A stretch of DNA of 64,000 nt from Mucilaginibacter gracilis. GTDB taxonomy: Bacteria; Bacteroidota; Bacteroidia; Sphingobacteriales; Sphingobacteriaceae. The notes under the pieces are model-generated. The model had not been told where the DNA came from and did not search any database. It was given only the letters and a program-made list of their open reading frames with translations. The stretch's first letter is position 1; each line of letters opens with the position of its first letter. The stretch is from the NCBI RefSeq assembly GCF_003633615.1, contig NZ_RBKU01000001.1, forward strand, positions 1,488,001 through 1,552,000, written 5' to 3'. The translations under genes were made by a program, and so were the position numbers. This document shows positions 9,526 to 18,365 of this stretch, one piece after another.

Positions 9526-10269
9526 TTAAGCTGGTTCGGCATCCAAAGCCATTTGTTCGTCAACCAAAATACGTCCACAATGTTCGCACACAATGATTTT
9601 TTTTCTTTGACGAATGTCCGACTGTCTTTGCGGAGGGATCTGGTTAAAGCAACCCGAGCACGAATCGCGCTGAATGGTAACTACAGCCAGGCCATTTTTT
9701 GCATTTTGGCGCAAGCGGGTGTAAGCTATTAACAAGCGTTCTTCAATACCACCTTTTGCCTTATCGGCTAAAGCCACCAATTCTTGTTCTTCTTTTTGTG
9801 TTTCGGCAGTAATGGTATCCAATTCTGCTTTTTTCACATCGAGGTCTTTTTGGCGCTCTTCAAGGTCGGCAACTGCTTTTTCGTAGATTTGGGTTTTACT
9901 GGTTATTTCAAAACCATATTCCTTAATCTTTTTTTCGCTCACCTGGATATCAAGACCTTGAATTTCAATTTCTTTCGAAATTGCATCATATTCACGGTTG
10001 TTCTTAACATCATTTAGCTGAGTTTCATACTTTTTAGCATTTGCCTGCGCATCTCTGATTAGATTTTTCCTGGTAACTATCGAGTCTTCCAGGTCATCTA
10101 ATTCACTTTTTATTTTTTGAATACGAGTTTCCAACCCGGCAACATCATCTTCCAGATCCGAAACTTCCATTGGAAGTTCACCTCTTACCTGGCGTATTTT
10201 GTCAACCTTTGTGTGGATTGTTTGTAGGTCGTATAAAGCTTTAAGCTTCTGTTCTACGGTTTGTTCCAT
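9526..10269 (-). CDS. C4-type zinc-ribbon coiled-coil protein
   Basis: The 247-residue product is a long coiled coil (about residues 35-180, rich in Glu/Lys/Asp heptads) followed by a zinc ribbon with CSGC at 204-207 and CEHC at 228-231. This is the zf-RING_7/C4-type family, conserved in many bacteria and often beside nif3. The function is poorly defined; nucleic acid or protein binding is assumed. Its ATG overlaps the stop codon of the upstream nif3-like gene by one base (TAATG), so the two are translationally coupled. Confidence 0.92.
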   Translation of the reverse strand: MEQTVEQKLKALYDLQTIHTKVDKIRQVRGELPMEVSDLEDDVAGLETRIQKIKSELDDLEDSIVTRKNLIRDAQANAKKYETQLNDVKNNREYDAISKEIEIQGLDIQVSEKKIKEYGFEITSKTQIYEKAVADLEERQKDLDVKKAELDTITAETQKEEQELVALADKAKGGIEERLLIAYTRLRQNAKNGLAVVTIQRDSCSGCFNQIPPQRQSDIRQRKKIIVCEHCGRILVDEQMALDAEPA

Positions 10270-11366
10270 TAAATCAAATATTTGATGGGGTTTGTATTTA
10301 CTTCTGTTAAACGGACGGCGAAGTTAGCAAATTTTTTTCGAATAATTTCAGATATTAAATTCTGCGTAAATTGCTCACTTTCAAAATGTCCTATGTCTGC
10401 AATAACTATCTTTTGCTCGGCATCAAAAAACTCATGATATTTAAAATCGGCCGTTATAAAAACGTCCGCTCCGGCACCAATAGCGTGCTTCAATAAAAAG
10501 CTTCCCGAGCCTCCGCATACCGCTACGTTTTTAACGCTTTTACCGCGCAAATTAGTATGCCTTATCACACTTGCATTCATTTTATATTTTACAAACTGCA
10601 AAAAATCCAGTTCGGTCATGGGCGTTTCCAATTCGCCTACCATGCCCGAGCCTACGTTTTGGTATTGGTTGGTAATGGGGTACAAATCGTAAGCAACCTC
10701 CTCGTAAGGGTGTTCCATAAAAAGCGCCATCAGTATTTTGCTTTCCAGGTTTGCGGGGTAAACGGTTTCTATCCTCACTTCGGGCTCGTTATGGCTGCTG
10801 CCCGGCTGGCCAACAAATGGTTGGGTACCTTCGTTGCCTTTAAAGGTTCCGGTTCCATCGACATTAAAGCTGCATTCGCTGTAGTTGCCAATATGGCCGG
10901 CCCCGGCTGCAAACAAGGCATTGCGCACCTTAACCGCATAAGCCGCCGGAACAAAAGTAACCAGCTTTTTTAACAAGCCATGTTTGGGCAATAAAATACG
11001 GCAGGCCTGCAAACCAAGGGTTTGGCAAATGCGGGCGTTTACACCGGTATCAATACTATCTAAATTGGTGTGTATGGCGTATATGGCTATGTTGTGCTTA
11101 ATGGCTTTTTCAATAACGCGCTCAACATAGGTTTTGCCGTTAAATTTTTTCAGTCCCTTAAATACAATGGGGTGGTGCGATACTATAACCTGGCAGTTTT
11201 TGGCAATAGCCTCGTCAACCACAGCTTCGGTACAATCAAGCGATACAAGGGCCTGGCTTATTTCCATTTCAGGGCTACCCACAATGAGGCCGCAGTTATC
11301 GTAATCTTCCTGATAGCTGAGCGGGGCAATGCTTTCGAGATAGCTGGTAAGTTCGGCAAGTTTCAT
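10269..11366 (-). CDS. Nif3-like dinuclear metal-centre protein
   Basis: The protein is a Nif3/YqfO/YbgI family member, which forms toroidal hexamers with a two-metal centre. The signature VIVSHHPIVFKG supplies metal-binding histidines early in the protein; the C-terminal part contains GGSGSFLLKHAI and ADIGHFESEQFT with further ligands. The roughly 130-residue insert between the halves is typical of YqfO-type members. An in-frame TTG at 11375 is possible, but the ATG at 11366 gives the usual start MKLAELTSYLE and a 365-residue product. It heads a two-gene operon with the zinc-ribbon gene. The biochemical role is unsettled. Confidence 0.9.
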   Translation of the reverse strand: MKLAELTSYLESIAPLSYQEDYDNCGLIVGSPEMEISQALVSLDCTEAVVDEAIAKNCQVIVSHHPIVFKGLKKFNGKTYVERVIEKAIKHNIAIYAIHTNLDSIDTGVNARICQTLGLQACRILLPKHGLLKKLVTFVPAAYAVKVRNALFAAGAGHIGNYSECSFNVDGTGTFKGNEGTQPFVGQPGSSHNEPEVRIETVYPANLESKILMALFMEHPYEEVAYDLYPITNQYQNVGSGMVGELETPMTELDFLQFVKYKMNASVIRHTNLRGKSVKNVAVCGGSGSFLLKHAIGAGADVFITADFKYHEFFDAEQKIVIADIGHFESEQFTQNLISEIIRKKFANFAVRLTEVNTNPIKYLI

Positions 11367-11387
11367 ATCAACCAAAAGTCAGAATAA

Positions 11388-11708
11388 ATAGCAATAGTGG
11401 CAACCCCAATATTAACTAATCATAAAGTTTGTTTCTATAAATCCCCAGTTGTACCCAAATTTCCCCAAATTGATAATCAGGGCTTTATACTGCATTGCCT
11501 GATACTCATTTAACGCCATATTTGCTAATTGGCATTGGGTTTGAACTATATATTATACGTTCAATAAAAATCCTCTTTCCCCTAATTGATGATTGGTTGA
11601 TTTGTTTTTTCATAACAGGTAATGGTTGTAGTATCGGCAGATATTTCAACCATTTTTTTTGCCCCGATTTTTATACTTTAAAATGACGAAAACAATTATA
11701 AACGGGCG
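11388..11708. other. Intergenic region between nif3 and marR
   Basis: About 320 bases with no convincing gene. A 63-codon open frame at 11495-11686 has no recognisable domain and atypical composition. The region separates two divergent units and should hold the leader of the nif3 transcript; the marR promoter follows at its right end. Confidence 0.6.
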
Positions 11709-11744
11709 TATTTTTGCAAGGTAAACTTACAAGTTTAGCTTGCA
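11709..11744 (+). promoter_or_regulatory. marR promoter -7 box overlapped by a 30-bp operator palindrome
   Basis: TATTTTTG at 11709-11716 fits the -7 consensus. Overlapping its end is a near-perfect 30-bp palindrome (11715-11744): outer arms TGCAAG/CTTGCA, inner arms TAAACTT/AAGTTTA. Only one base pair in each arm and the central dinucleotide break the symmetry. It sits between the promoter and the ATG at 11751, exactly where a MarR dimer would repress its own operon. Confidence 0.75.
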
Positions 11745-11750
11745 AATAAA

Positions 11751-12185
11751 ATGAACGAACAAAACCTGGCTTTAGCTTCCGAATTACGAACGGTAATTGC
11801 ACGCCTTACCAAAACAATGCGCCGAAAATCGGTTTGGGCCGAAAAGCTTTCGTTAACCGAGCGATCAACCATTGCTTCCATCAACCAAAACGGAACGGTG
11901 CTGGCAAGCAAACTGGCCCTTATGGAAAAGATAACCACGCAATCTATGTCGCAAATTTTAAATCATTTGTTTGAGCTGGGGCTGATTACCAAAACACCTT
12001 CCCAAACCGATAAACGCAAAGTTTTGATCTCACTGTCTGATGCCGGGCAAAATTTGCTTTTCAAATCGCGCAGCGAAAAGGAAGAATGGCTAAACAAAGT
12101 TTTAACAGAACATTTTACCAGCGACGAGCGCGAACTGCTAAGCAAAGCGATAGCACCACTAACCCGTTTGGTTGATTTTGATTGA
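11751..12185 (+). CDS. MarR-family transcriptional regulator
   Basis: The 144-residue protein has the MarR winged helix-turn-helix layout: N-terminal dimerisation helix, then TERSTIASINQNGTVLASKLALMEKITTQSMSQILNHLFELGLITKTP (recognition region, about residues 43-90), the beta-wing SQTDKRKVLISLSDAG, and a long C-terminal dimerisation helix. It heads an operon with an MFS exporter and an isochorismatase-like enzyme, so it probably controls drug or metabolite efflux in response to a small ligand. The 30-bp palindrome directly upstream is its likely operator. Confidence 0.92.
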   Translation: MNEQNLALASELRTVIARLTKTMRRKSVWAEKLSLTERSTIASINQNGTVLASKLALMEKITTQSMSQILNHLFELGLITKTPSQTDKRKVLISLSDAGQNLLFKSRSEKEEWLNKVLTEHFTSDERELLSKAIAPLTRLVDFD

Positions 12186-12192
12186 CGATGAA

Positions 12193-12208
12193 TCCCGGTT
12201 AACCGGGA
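12193..12208. promoter_or_regulatory. Perfect 16-bp palindrome between marR and the MFS gene
   Basis: TCCCGGTTAACCGGGA is perfectly self-complementary and lies in the 40-base gap between marR and the transporter gene. It could be a protein-binding site or a small mRNA hairpin; there is no T tract to make it a terminator. Confidence 0.45.
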
Positions 12209-12225
12209 ACTAAACAAGTACTACC

Positions 12226-13485
12226 ATGACTATAAATACCTTCAATGCCTTCCGCAGCCGCAACTACAGGTTGTATTTTGCCGGGCAATCAATATCGCTC
12301 ATTGGCACCTGGATGCAAAAAACCGCCGTAAGCTGGGTTATATACGAGCTAACACATTCTAAATTTATGCTGGGGGTTACGCTTTTTGCAAGCATGTTCC
12401 CCTCGTTTTTATTCTCGTTCATTGGTGGCGTTGCTGCCGATAGGTACAACCGTTACCGCCTTTTACTGGCAACCCAGGTAGCATCAATGGCACAGGCCAT
12501 TTTAATAACAGCACTGGTATTTTTTAAACATTATTCCGTTTGGGAAATTATCACGCTGAGTGCTATACTGGGTTTAATAAACGCCTTTGATGTACCTGCC
12601 CGGCAATCGTTAGTGTACGAAATGGTTGATGATAAGGCAGATTTGCCGAATGCCCTCGCGCTCAATTCGTCTATGGTAAACCTATCGCGCCTTATTGGCC
12701 CCGGTATAGCGGGTATTATTATCGAAAAATTAGGCGATGATGTTTGCTTTGGTTTAAACGCTATAAGCTTTATTGCCGTAATAGGTTCTATTTTGATGAT
12801 GCGCCTGCCGGCCTATGTTAAAAAGCCGCACACCAAAAATGTTTTCGGCGAATTAAAAGAAGGCTTTGTGTATATCAAAAATACGCCGTCAATCAGCTTT
12901 ATATTAATTATGCTGGCAGCTATCAGTTTGTTTGTTTTGCCTTACAGCACGTTAATACCGGTTTATGCTAAAGATATTTTTCACGGCACGGCATCAACTT
13001 TCGGGGTTATTGATAGCGTTATAGGGTTGGGCGCATTTTCGGGGGCAATGTTTTTGGCTTCGCTGAAACCGGGCATGAACCTTAAAAAGATACTCGCCAT
13101 TAACACGTTGATATTTGGCGCGGGCCTGGCTTTGTTTTCGCACGAAACCTATTATTACCTCGCCCTTGTATTTGCAACCTTTAGCGGCTTCGGTATGATG
13201 TCGCAAATAACCATCAGTAACACGCTGATACAAACCACCGTTGCGCCCGAAATGCGAGGCCGCGTTATCAGCTTTTACGCAATGGCCTTTTTTGGTATGC
13301 AGCCTTTAGGTGGCCTTATTATTGGCGGGGTATCGCAATGGATAGGCGTGCAAAATACCATGCTTGCCGAAGGCGGCATTGCCTTGCTGATAGGCTTAGT
13401 ACACCTTCGCTTTTTAAAGAAAGCCAAACTCAACAAAAAACAAACGCCGCTAATGGAACAGCCTCCGGTAACGGCTCTGCAATAA
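12226..13485 (+). CDS. MFS transporter, EntS/DHA3-like
   Basis: The 419-residue product has 12 predicted transmembrane helices. The start FRSRNYRLYFAGQSISLIG, followed by TWMQKTAVSWVIYELTHS, is characteristic of the EntS-like/DHA3 branch of the major facilitator superfamily. A motif-A type loop GGVAADRYNRYRLL follows helix 2. Members export siderophores or drugs by proton antiport. The substrate cannot be read from the sequence, but linkage to marR and an isochorismatase-like enzyme suggests efflux of an aromatic or toxic compound. Confidence 0.9.
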   Translation: MTINTFNAFRSRNYRLYFAGQSISLIGTWMQKTAVSWVIYELTHSKFMLGVTLFASMFPSFLFSFIGGVAADRYNRYRLLLATQVASMAQAILITALVFFKHYSVWEIITLSAILGLINAFDVPARQSLVYEMVDDKADLPNALALNSSMVNLSRLIGPGIAGIIIEKLGDDVCFGLNAISFIAVIGSILMMRLPAYVKKPHTKNVFGELKEGFVYIKNTPSISFILIMLAAISLFVLPYSTLIPVYAKDIFHGTASTFGVIDSVIGLGAFSGAMFLASLKPGMNLKKILAINTLIFGAGLALFSHETYYYLALVFATFSGFGMMSQITISNTLIQTTVAPEMRGRVISFYAMAFFGMQPLGGLIIGGVSQWIGVQNTMLAEGGIALLIGLVHLRFLKKAKLNKKQTPLMEQPPVTALQ

Positions 13486-13514
13486 AAAATTCATCTCAAT
13501 AAAAACAAAAAAAC

Positions 13515-14075
13515 ATGGTAACTTCATTAGACAAAAACACAGCTTTAGTGCTAATCGACCTGCAAAAAGGTATAATAGCACTTCCGCTGGCACACCCCGT
13601 AGCCGGCGTTTTAGCTAACGCGGCTAAATTGGTTGAGGCCTTTCGTAAAGCCGGGCAGCCTATTGTTGTAGTAAACGTTAATACGGGCAATGCAAAATGG
13701 ACCAAATCCCGTAAGGATTCTAAACAGGGCGCATTTACGCCTCCGGAAAACTGGCTCGAAATTGCCGACGAGATTAAAACCGAAGCAACTGATATTTTTA
13801 TCACCAAACATACCTGGAATGCTTTTTACGAAACCGCTATTGACGAGGAATTAAAAAAACGGGATATTACAGGCATCGTTTTAGCCGGAATAGCAACCAG
13901 TATTGGTGTTGAAGGCACGGCCCGCGCAGCAAGTGAGCGTGGCTACAACATCACATTTGCAACAGATGCCATGACGGATATGGTTGCCGAGGCACACGAT
14001 AACAGCATCAAAATAATTTTCCCGAGGATAGGAGAGGCTGATACTACCGATAAAATAATTGAAATGTTGGGATAG
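13515..14075 (+). CDS. Isochorismatase-superfamily protein with Gly at the nucleophile position
   Basis: The 186-residue protein has the alpha/beta cysteine-hydrolase fold: Asp15 in VLIDLQKG and Lys98 in ITKHTWNAF match two members of the usual Asp-Lys-Cys triad. The position normally held by the nucleophilic Cys (in a phrase such as GVATNICVEST) reads GIATSIGVEGTAR, so Gly131 replaces Cys. True isochorismatases (EntB, PhzD) also have Gly here and act on a vinyl ether, whereas nicotinamidases and amidohydrolases need Cys. It is therefore either isochorismatase-like or lacks amidase activity. It is 29 bases after the MFS gene, in the same probable operon. Confidence 0.85.
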   Translation: MVTSLDKNTALVLIDLQKGIIALPLAHPVAGVLANAAKLVEAFRKAGQPIVVVNVNTGNAKWTKSRKDSKQGAFTPPENWLEIADEIKTEATDIFITKHTWNAFYETAIDEELKKRDITGIVLAGIATSIGVEGTARAASERGYNITFATDAMTDMVAEAHDNSIKIIFPRIGEADTTDKIIEMLG

Positions 14076-14083
14076 GCCAATTA

Positions 14084-14108
14084 TGCCCGGATTTAAACAC
14101 TCCGGGCA
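14084..14108. terminator. Bidirectional hairpin between convergent genes
   Basis: TGCCCGGA (14084-14091) and TCCGGGCA (14101-14108) form an 8-bp GC-rich stem with a 9-base loop, between two convergent stop codons. No long T tract follows on either strand. Confidence 0.55.
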
Positions 14109-14116
14109 CTCATATC

Positions 14117-14521
14117 TTAAATGGCTTTGTTTTTGTTCATCAGCAATAAAGATACGCCAAGCGAGAACAGCAAACCCAATAATAAAGCCCCGAACATTTG
14201 GCCGGAAAAATCGGCAAGAGTACCTGCATTTACATAATTGATATACAAAATGGCGGCAGTAACAGCTATTACGCCACCTGCAAGTAATATTTTAAAACTT
14301 TCAATAAGTCCTTCAAAAAAGCTCATTTCGCCGCCAAGGTAGTTTTCGCGGTAATTGCGTACACCAAAGAAAAGCCCCAATAGCGGAATTAAGCCCGATG
14401 TATATTCAATAGGCTTTAAATCGTGCTGCGGCCCGGTTGTTACTCCACTCCAGTGCATTATAAATATCCAAAGCCCACTAAGCACACCTATAATGGCACC
14501 GCTGATAATTGCATTTTTCAT
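14117..14521 (-). CDS. DUF4199 family membrane protein
   Basis: The 134-residue protein has four predicted transmembrane helices (about 6-24, 43-58, 77-97, 108-127). The phrase GVRNYRENYLGGEMSFFEGLIESFKILLAGG between helices 2 and 3 is the hallmark of DUF4199, a Bacteroidota inner-membrane family of unknown function. The gene is monocistronic and divergent from mfd, with about 130 bases between start codons. Confidence 0.88.
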   Translation of the reverse strand: MKNAIISGAIIGVLSGLWIFIMHWSGVTTGPQHDLKPIEYTSGLIPLLGLFFGVRNYRENYLGGEMSFFEGLIESFKILLAGGVIAVTAAILYINYVNAGTLADFSGQMFGALLLGLLFSLGVSLLLMNKNKAI

Positions 14522-14635
14522 AAATAAATATTATATGGTTCAACTATTGGTATATAATACCAATTGCGGCGTTTTGTTTGCAAATGCCAACATAAACCCA
14601 AAAATTATCTTCGTACCCCAAACAGCTTTTTTAAT

Positions 14636-14643
14636 TATATTTG
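14636..14643 (+). promoter_or_regulatory. mfd -7 promoter element (TATATTTG followed by CAGC)
   Basis: TATATTTG is a perfect TAnnTTTG match and is followed by CAGC. The start point is expected about 5-8 bases downstream, at or beside the TTG codon at 14651. No TTG -33 element is visible at the right distance. Confidence 0.6.
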
Positions 14644-14650
14644 CAGCGTT

Positions 14651-17600
14651 TTGAATATCCGTGAAATTTTAGAGCGATATAAGGCTGACGAACGGATACA
14701 GACGTTGGCTACAGCACTCAATGGTGCAAAAAACCCAAGGATACAACTCCGCGGGTTAGTCGGATCGAGCGATGCGGCAATGGCGATAGCTTTGTATTTT
14801 TTAAAGCATAGCCATATGCTTTTTATCCTTCCCGATAGGGAAGAGGCGGGCTACTTCCAGTCGGATCTGGAAAGCTTACTTGATAAAGAGATTTTGCTCT
14901 TTCCATCATCATACCGCAAACCGTTTGAGTTTACCCAGCCCGATAGCAGCAATGTTTTGGCCCGCGCCGAAGTATTGAACGAACTGAACCATACATCGGA
15001 ATATGGCCAACTGATTGTTACCTACCCTGAGGCCCTCGCCGAAAAGGTAATAGATCGCGCCTCTCTCGAAAAAAACACACTCGAAATTGCTGTAGGCAAT
15101 AAACTGGGCCTCGATTTTATTAACGAATTTTTAATTGAGTACGACTTTGAGCGGGTAGATTTTGTTTATTCGCCGGGCCAGTTCTCCATTCGCGGCGGCA
15201 TTGTTGATATCTTTTCCTTCTCGCATGATTTGCCTTACCGGGTTGAGTTTTTTGGCGATTTTATCGAGTCGATACGCACCTTTGAAATAGAAAGCCAGCT
15301 ATCTGTTGAGCAGGTAAAAACCATCACCATAGTACCCAACGTACAATCAAAATTTTTAACCGAGAGTAATATATCGCTCTTAGAATATATAGACCCATCA
15401 ACCCAGATTTGGATACGCGATGTGCAGTTTACGCTGGATATTGTTCAAACCGGCTTTAAAAAAGCAACGGCTTTATGGAAGGCCCTTTCGGCTGAAGAAA
15501 AAAATGCCAACCCCGATTGGATAGACCCTAAATTTGCTTTCACCGACGAAAAAATGATAGCCGACCAGCTACATGATTTTTCCCTGATTGAGTTTGGGAA
15601 GCAGTTTTTTTATACCCCAACCAGCAGCATCCAATTTGATATACGCCCGCAGCCATCCTTTAATAAAGATTTTAGTCTGCTTATCCACAACTTTAAAAAC
15701 AACGAGGCCGAAAAAGTAGAAAACTGCATTTTTACCGATTCGAGCCGGCAGCTGGAGCGGCTATATGCCATTTTTGAAGATCTGGATAAAACCATCAAAT
15801 TTACCCCGGTAAACATTTCCATCCGCGAAGGATTTATAGATCATGCCCAAAAAATTGCATGCTATACCGATCATCAGATATTTGATCGCTATTATAAATA
15901 CAAACTTAAAAAAGGTTACCAGCGCTCGCAGGCCATTACGCTTAAAGAGCTGCGCGAACTAAAACCCGGCGATTACATTACCCATATCGACCACGGTATA
16001 GGCAAATACGCCGGTTTAGAAAAAGTTGAAGTTGGCGGCAAAATGCAGGAAATGATACGCTTGCTTTATGCCGATAACGATTTGCTGTATGTTAACATTA
16101 ACTCGCTTAACCGCATATCCAAATACAGCGGCAAGGAAGGTACTGTACCCAAAATGAACAAATTGGGCACCGATACCTGGGAAAAGCTCAAGAAAACAAC
16201 AAAAAAAAAAGTTAAAGACATAGCGCGCGATCTGATTAAGCTTTACGCCGTGCGCAAGGCACAAAGCGGCAACGCCTTTTCGCCCGATAGCTATTTGCAA
16301 ACAGAACTGGAAGCATCGTTTATATACGAAGACACGCCCGACCAGGAAAAAGCCACCATCGACTTTAAGAAGGACATGGAATCGCCCCACCCTATGGATA
16401 GGTTGATTTGCGGCGATGTTGGCTTTGGTAAAACCGAAGTTGCCATACGCGCCGCCTTTAAAGCCGTTGCCGATAGCAAACAGGTAGCCGTACTGGTACC
16501 AACAACCATTTTAGCCGCCCAGCACTACAAAACCTTTACCGAACGCCTAAAGGGCTTCCCCTGCAATATTGATTACGTAAACCGCTTTAAAACCAGCAAG
16601 CAAATTAAAGATACCCTGCAAAACCTGGCCGATGGCAAACTGGATATTATAATTGGCACGCACCGCCTGGTAAGTAAAGACGTAAAGTTTAAGGACCTCG
16701 GCTTGATGATTATTGACGAGGAACAAAAATTTGGCGTATCAACCAAAGAGAAGCTAAAGGCCATGCGCATTAACGTAGATACCCTAACCTTAACCGCAAC
16801 GCCAATTCCGCGTACTTTGCATTTTTCGTTAATGGGCGCGCGCGATCTATCCATCATATCAACACCGCCGCCCAACCGCCAACCCGTTGTTACCGAACTA
16901 CACGTTTTTAACGATAAGCTGATTAAGGAGGCTGTTGAATTTGAGATAGACCGCAACGGGCAGCTGTTTTTTATCCATAACCGCGTTGCCGATTTGCCGC
17001 AACTGGGCGGCATGATAAAAAAGCTTGTACCCAAGGCCCGCATTGGCATTGCCCACGGCCAGCTTGAGGGTGATGACCTGGAAGACGTTATGCTCAAGTT
17101 TGTGAACAACGATTACGACGTGCTGGTTGCAACCACCATTATTGAGGCCGGTTTAGATATACCCAACGCCAACACCATCATCATTAACTATGCCCACATG
17201 TTTGGTTTGAGCGATCTGCATCAAATGCGTGGCCGCGTGGGTCGTAGTAATAAAAAAGCATACTGTTATTTATTGAGTCCGCCATTGTCAACCCTAACAT
17301 CCGAGGCGCGTAAACGATTGAGTGCCATTGAAGAGTTTAGCGATTTGGGCAGCGGCTTTAACGTTGCCATGCGCGACCTTGACATTCGCGGAAGCGGAAA
17401 CCTGTTAGGTGCCGAGCAAAGCGGCTTTATTGCCGAAATTGGCTTTGAAATGTACCACAAGATATTAGACGAAGCCATACAGGAACTTAAAGACGACGAA
17501 TTTAAAGGCTTGTTTGATGATAAACCAAGGCCCTTTGTATCGTTTACCCAAATAGATACCGACCTGGAAATATTAATACCCGACGAGTATGTAACCAGCA

Positions 17601-18001
17601 TACCCGAACGCTACAACCTATATACCGAACTAAGCAAACTGGAAAACGAAACCGAACTGGCAGCCTTTGCCCAGCAACTGCACGACAGGTTTGGCCCCGT
17701 ACCACCACAGGTACACGACTTACTGAACACCATGCGCCTGCAATGGTTAGGCAAAGCCATTGGTTTCGAAAAACTGTCCATTAAAAAAAATGTGCTGCGC
17801 GGCTACTTTATAACCAACCAGCAATCTCCTTATTTTGAAACCGCTCAATTTAGGCAGGTGCTCAACTTTATGCAGGCCAACCCGCGCCGCTGCAACATGA
17901 AGGAAGTAAAAAGCACCCTCCGCATCAGTATTGAAAATGTACGCGGAATTGACGAAGCCGTTGCCATATTAGAAGAAATGGCCGAACCGGTAGGGGTTTA
18001 A
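14651..18001 (+). CDS. mfd: Transcription-repair coupling factor Mfd
   Basis: Mfd is the ATP-driven translocase that removes RNA polymerase stalled at DNA lesions and recruits UvrA. The product shows the UvrB-like N-terminal region with the UvrA-binding part, the RNA polymerase interaction domain (GDYITHIDHGIGKYAGL, around residue 440), RecG-like helicase motifs (GDVGFGKTE near residue 588, DEEQ, TATPIPRTL, GRVGRSNKKAYCYLL) and the C-terminal TRCF domain. A longer frame opens at TTG 14564, but that start lies upstream of the -7 box. No ATG occurs before the family domain, so the TTG at 14651 (NIREILERYKADERI next) is preferred and gives 1116 residues, the usual length. Confidence 0.93.
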   Translation: MNIREILERYKADERIQTLATALNGAKNPRIQLRGLVGSSDAAMAIALYFLKHSHMLFILPDREEAGYFQSDLESLLDKEILLFPSSYRKPFEFTQPDSSNVLARAEVLNELNHTSEYGQLIVTYPEALAEKVIDRASLEKNTLEIAVGNKLGLDFINEFLIEYDFERVDFVYSPGQFSIRGGIVDIFSFSHDLPYRVEFFGDFIESIRTFEIESQLSVEQVKTITIVPNVQSKFLTESNISLLEYIDPSTQIWIRDVQFTLDIVQTGFKKATALWKALSAEEKNANPDWIDPKFAFTDEKMIADQLHDFSLIEFGKQFFYTPTSSIQFDIRPQPSFNKDFSLLIHNFKNNEAEKVENCIFTDSSRQLERLYAIFEDLDKTIKFTPVNISIREGFIDHAQKIACYTDHQIFDRYYKYKLKKGYQRSQAITLKELRELKPGDYITHIDHGIGKYAGLEKVEVGGKMQEMIRLLYADNDLLYVNINSLNRISKYSGKEGTVPKMNKLGTDTWEKLKKTTKKKVKDIARDLIKLYAVRKAQSGNAFSPDSYLQTELEASFIYEDTPDQEKATIDFKKDMESPHPMDRLICGDVGFGKTEVAIRAAFKAVADSKQVAVLVPTTILAAQHYKTFTERLKGFPCNIDYVNRFKTSKQIKDTLQNLADGKLDIIIGTHRLVSKDVKFKDLGLMIIDEEQKFGVSTKEKLKAMRINVDTLTLTATPIPRTLHFSLMGARDLSIISTPPPNRQPVVTELHVFNDKLIKEAVEFEIDRNGQLFFIHNRVADLPQLGGMIKKLVPKARIGIAHGQLEGDDLEDVMLKFVNNDYDVLVATTIIEAGLDIPNANTIIINYAHMFGLSDLHQMRGRVGRSNKKAYCYLLSPPLSTLTSEARKRLSAIEEFSDLGSGFNVAMRDLDIRGSGNLLGAEQSGFIAEIGFEMYHKILDEAIQELKDDEFKGLFDDKPRPFVSFTQIDTDLEILIPDEYVTSIPERYNLYTELSKLENETELAAFAQQLHDRFGPVPPQVHDLLNTMRLQWLGKAIGFEKLSIKKNVLRGYFITNQQSPYFETAQFRQVLNFMQANPRRCNMKEVKSTLRISIENVRGIDEAVAILEEMAEPVGV

Positions 18002-18176
18002 ACAAACATTTAATATCAATAAATATTTTGTAAATTGAGCTGATAAAAATCTTTGTTTCCTCTGGGTAAAACCTCAGTGTACTTTGTGATTAAATTAACC
18101 ACCGGGAAGCCCAGAGACAGGAACACGAAGGTCACAGAGTAAACGCATGTTTTGATATACCCTCTTTTTAAACTGC

Positions 18177-18365
18177 ATGGATTTAAAACACCATATCGCG
18201 AATGAAAACCATATTCTTTCTGAGACGCAACTCGAAGGAATTAATGCCGGGTTAGCAGATATTGAGGCAGGCCGGACGCACTCGAACGAGTACGTGAACA
18301 CCCAAATTGAGCAAATGATCTATAATTTCCGAAATGGTTCAGATAACAGTCAAGTGTTAGTCTAA
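18177..18365 (+). CDS. Small 62-aa protein, possible antitoxin-like
   Basis: The short product reads ETQLEGINAGLADIEAGRTHSNEYVNTQIEQMI in its central part. The pattern of a helix, then DIEAGR-xHS, then a second helix resembles small antitoxin-like or addiction-module component proteins, but no toxin gene is adjacent: the next gene, on the opposite strand, is an unrelated membrane-anchored protein whose stop overlaps this one by 4 bases. It may be an orphan antitoxin or an unrelated small protein. The assignment is weak. Confidence 0.5.
   Translation: MDLKHHIANENHILSETQLEGINAGLADIEAGRTHSNEYVNTQIEQMIYNFRNGSDNSQVLV

Noticed and set aside
11495-11686. 63-codon open frame upstream of marR
   Set aside because: No recognisable domain, odd composition, no ribosome binding site, and it lies in the expected control region.
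14564-14650. Upstream TTG start for mfd
   Set aside because: It would begin before the -7 box and add 29 residues not typical of Mfd.
18050-18150. Possible repeat element with CTCTGGG/CCCAGAG arms before the 62-aa gene
   Set aside because: It resembles short intergenic repeats but only one imperfect copy is present here, so it cannot be supported from this window.
18177-18365. Complete toxin-antitoxin module at the 62-aa gene
   Set aside because: No toxin-like gene is adjacent on either strand, so only an antitoxin-like small protein is reported.
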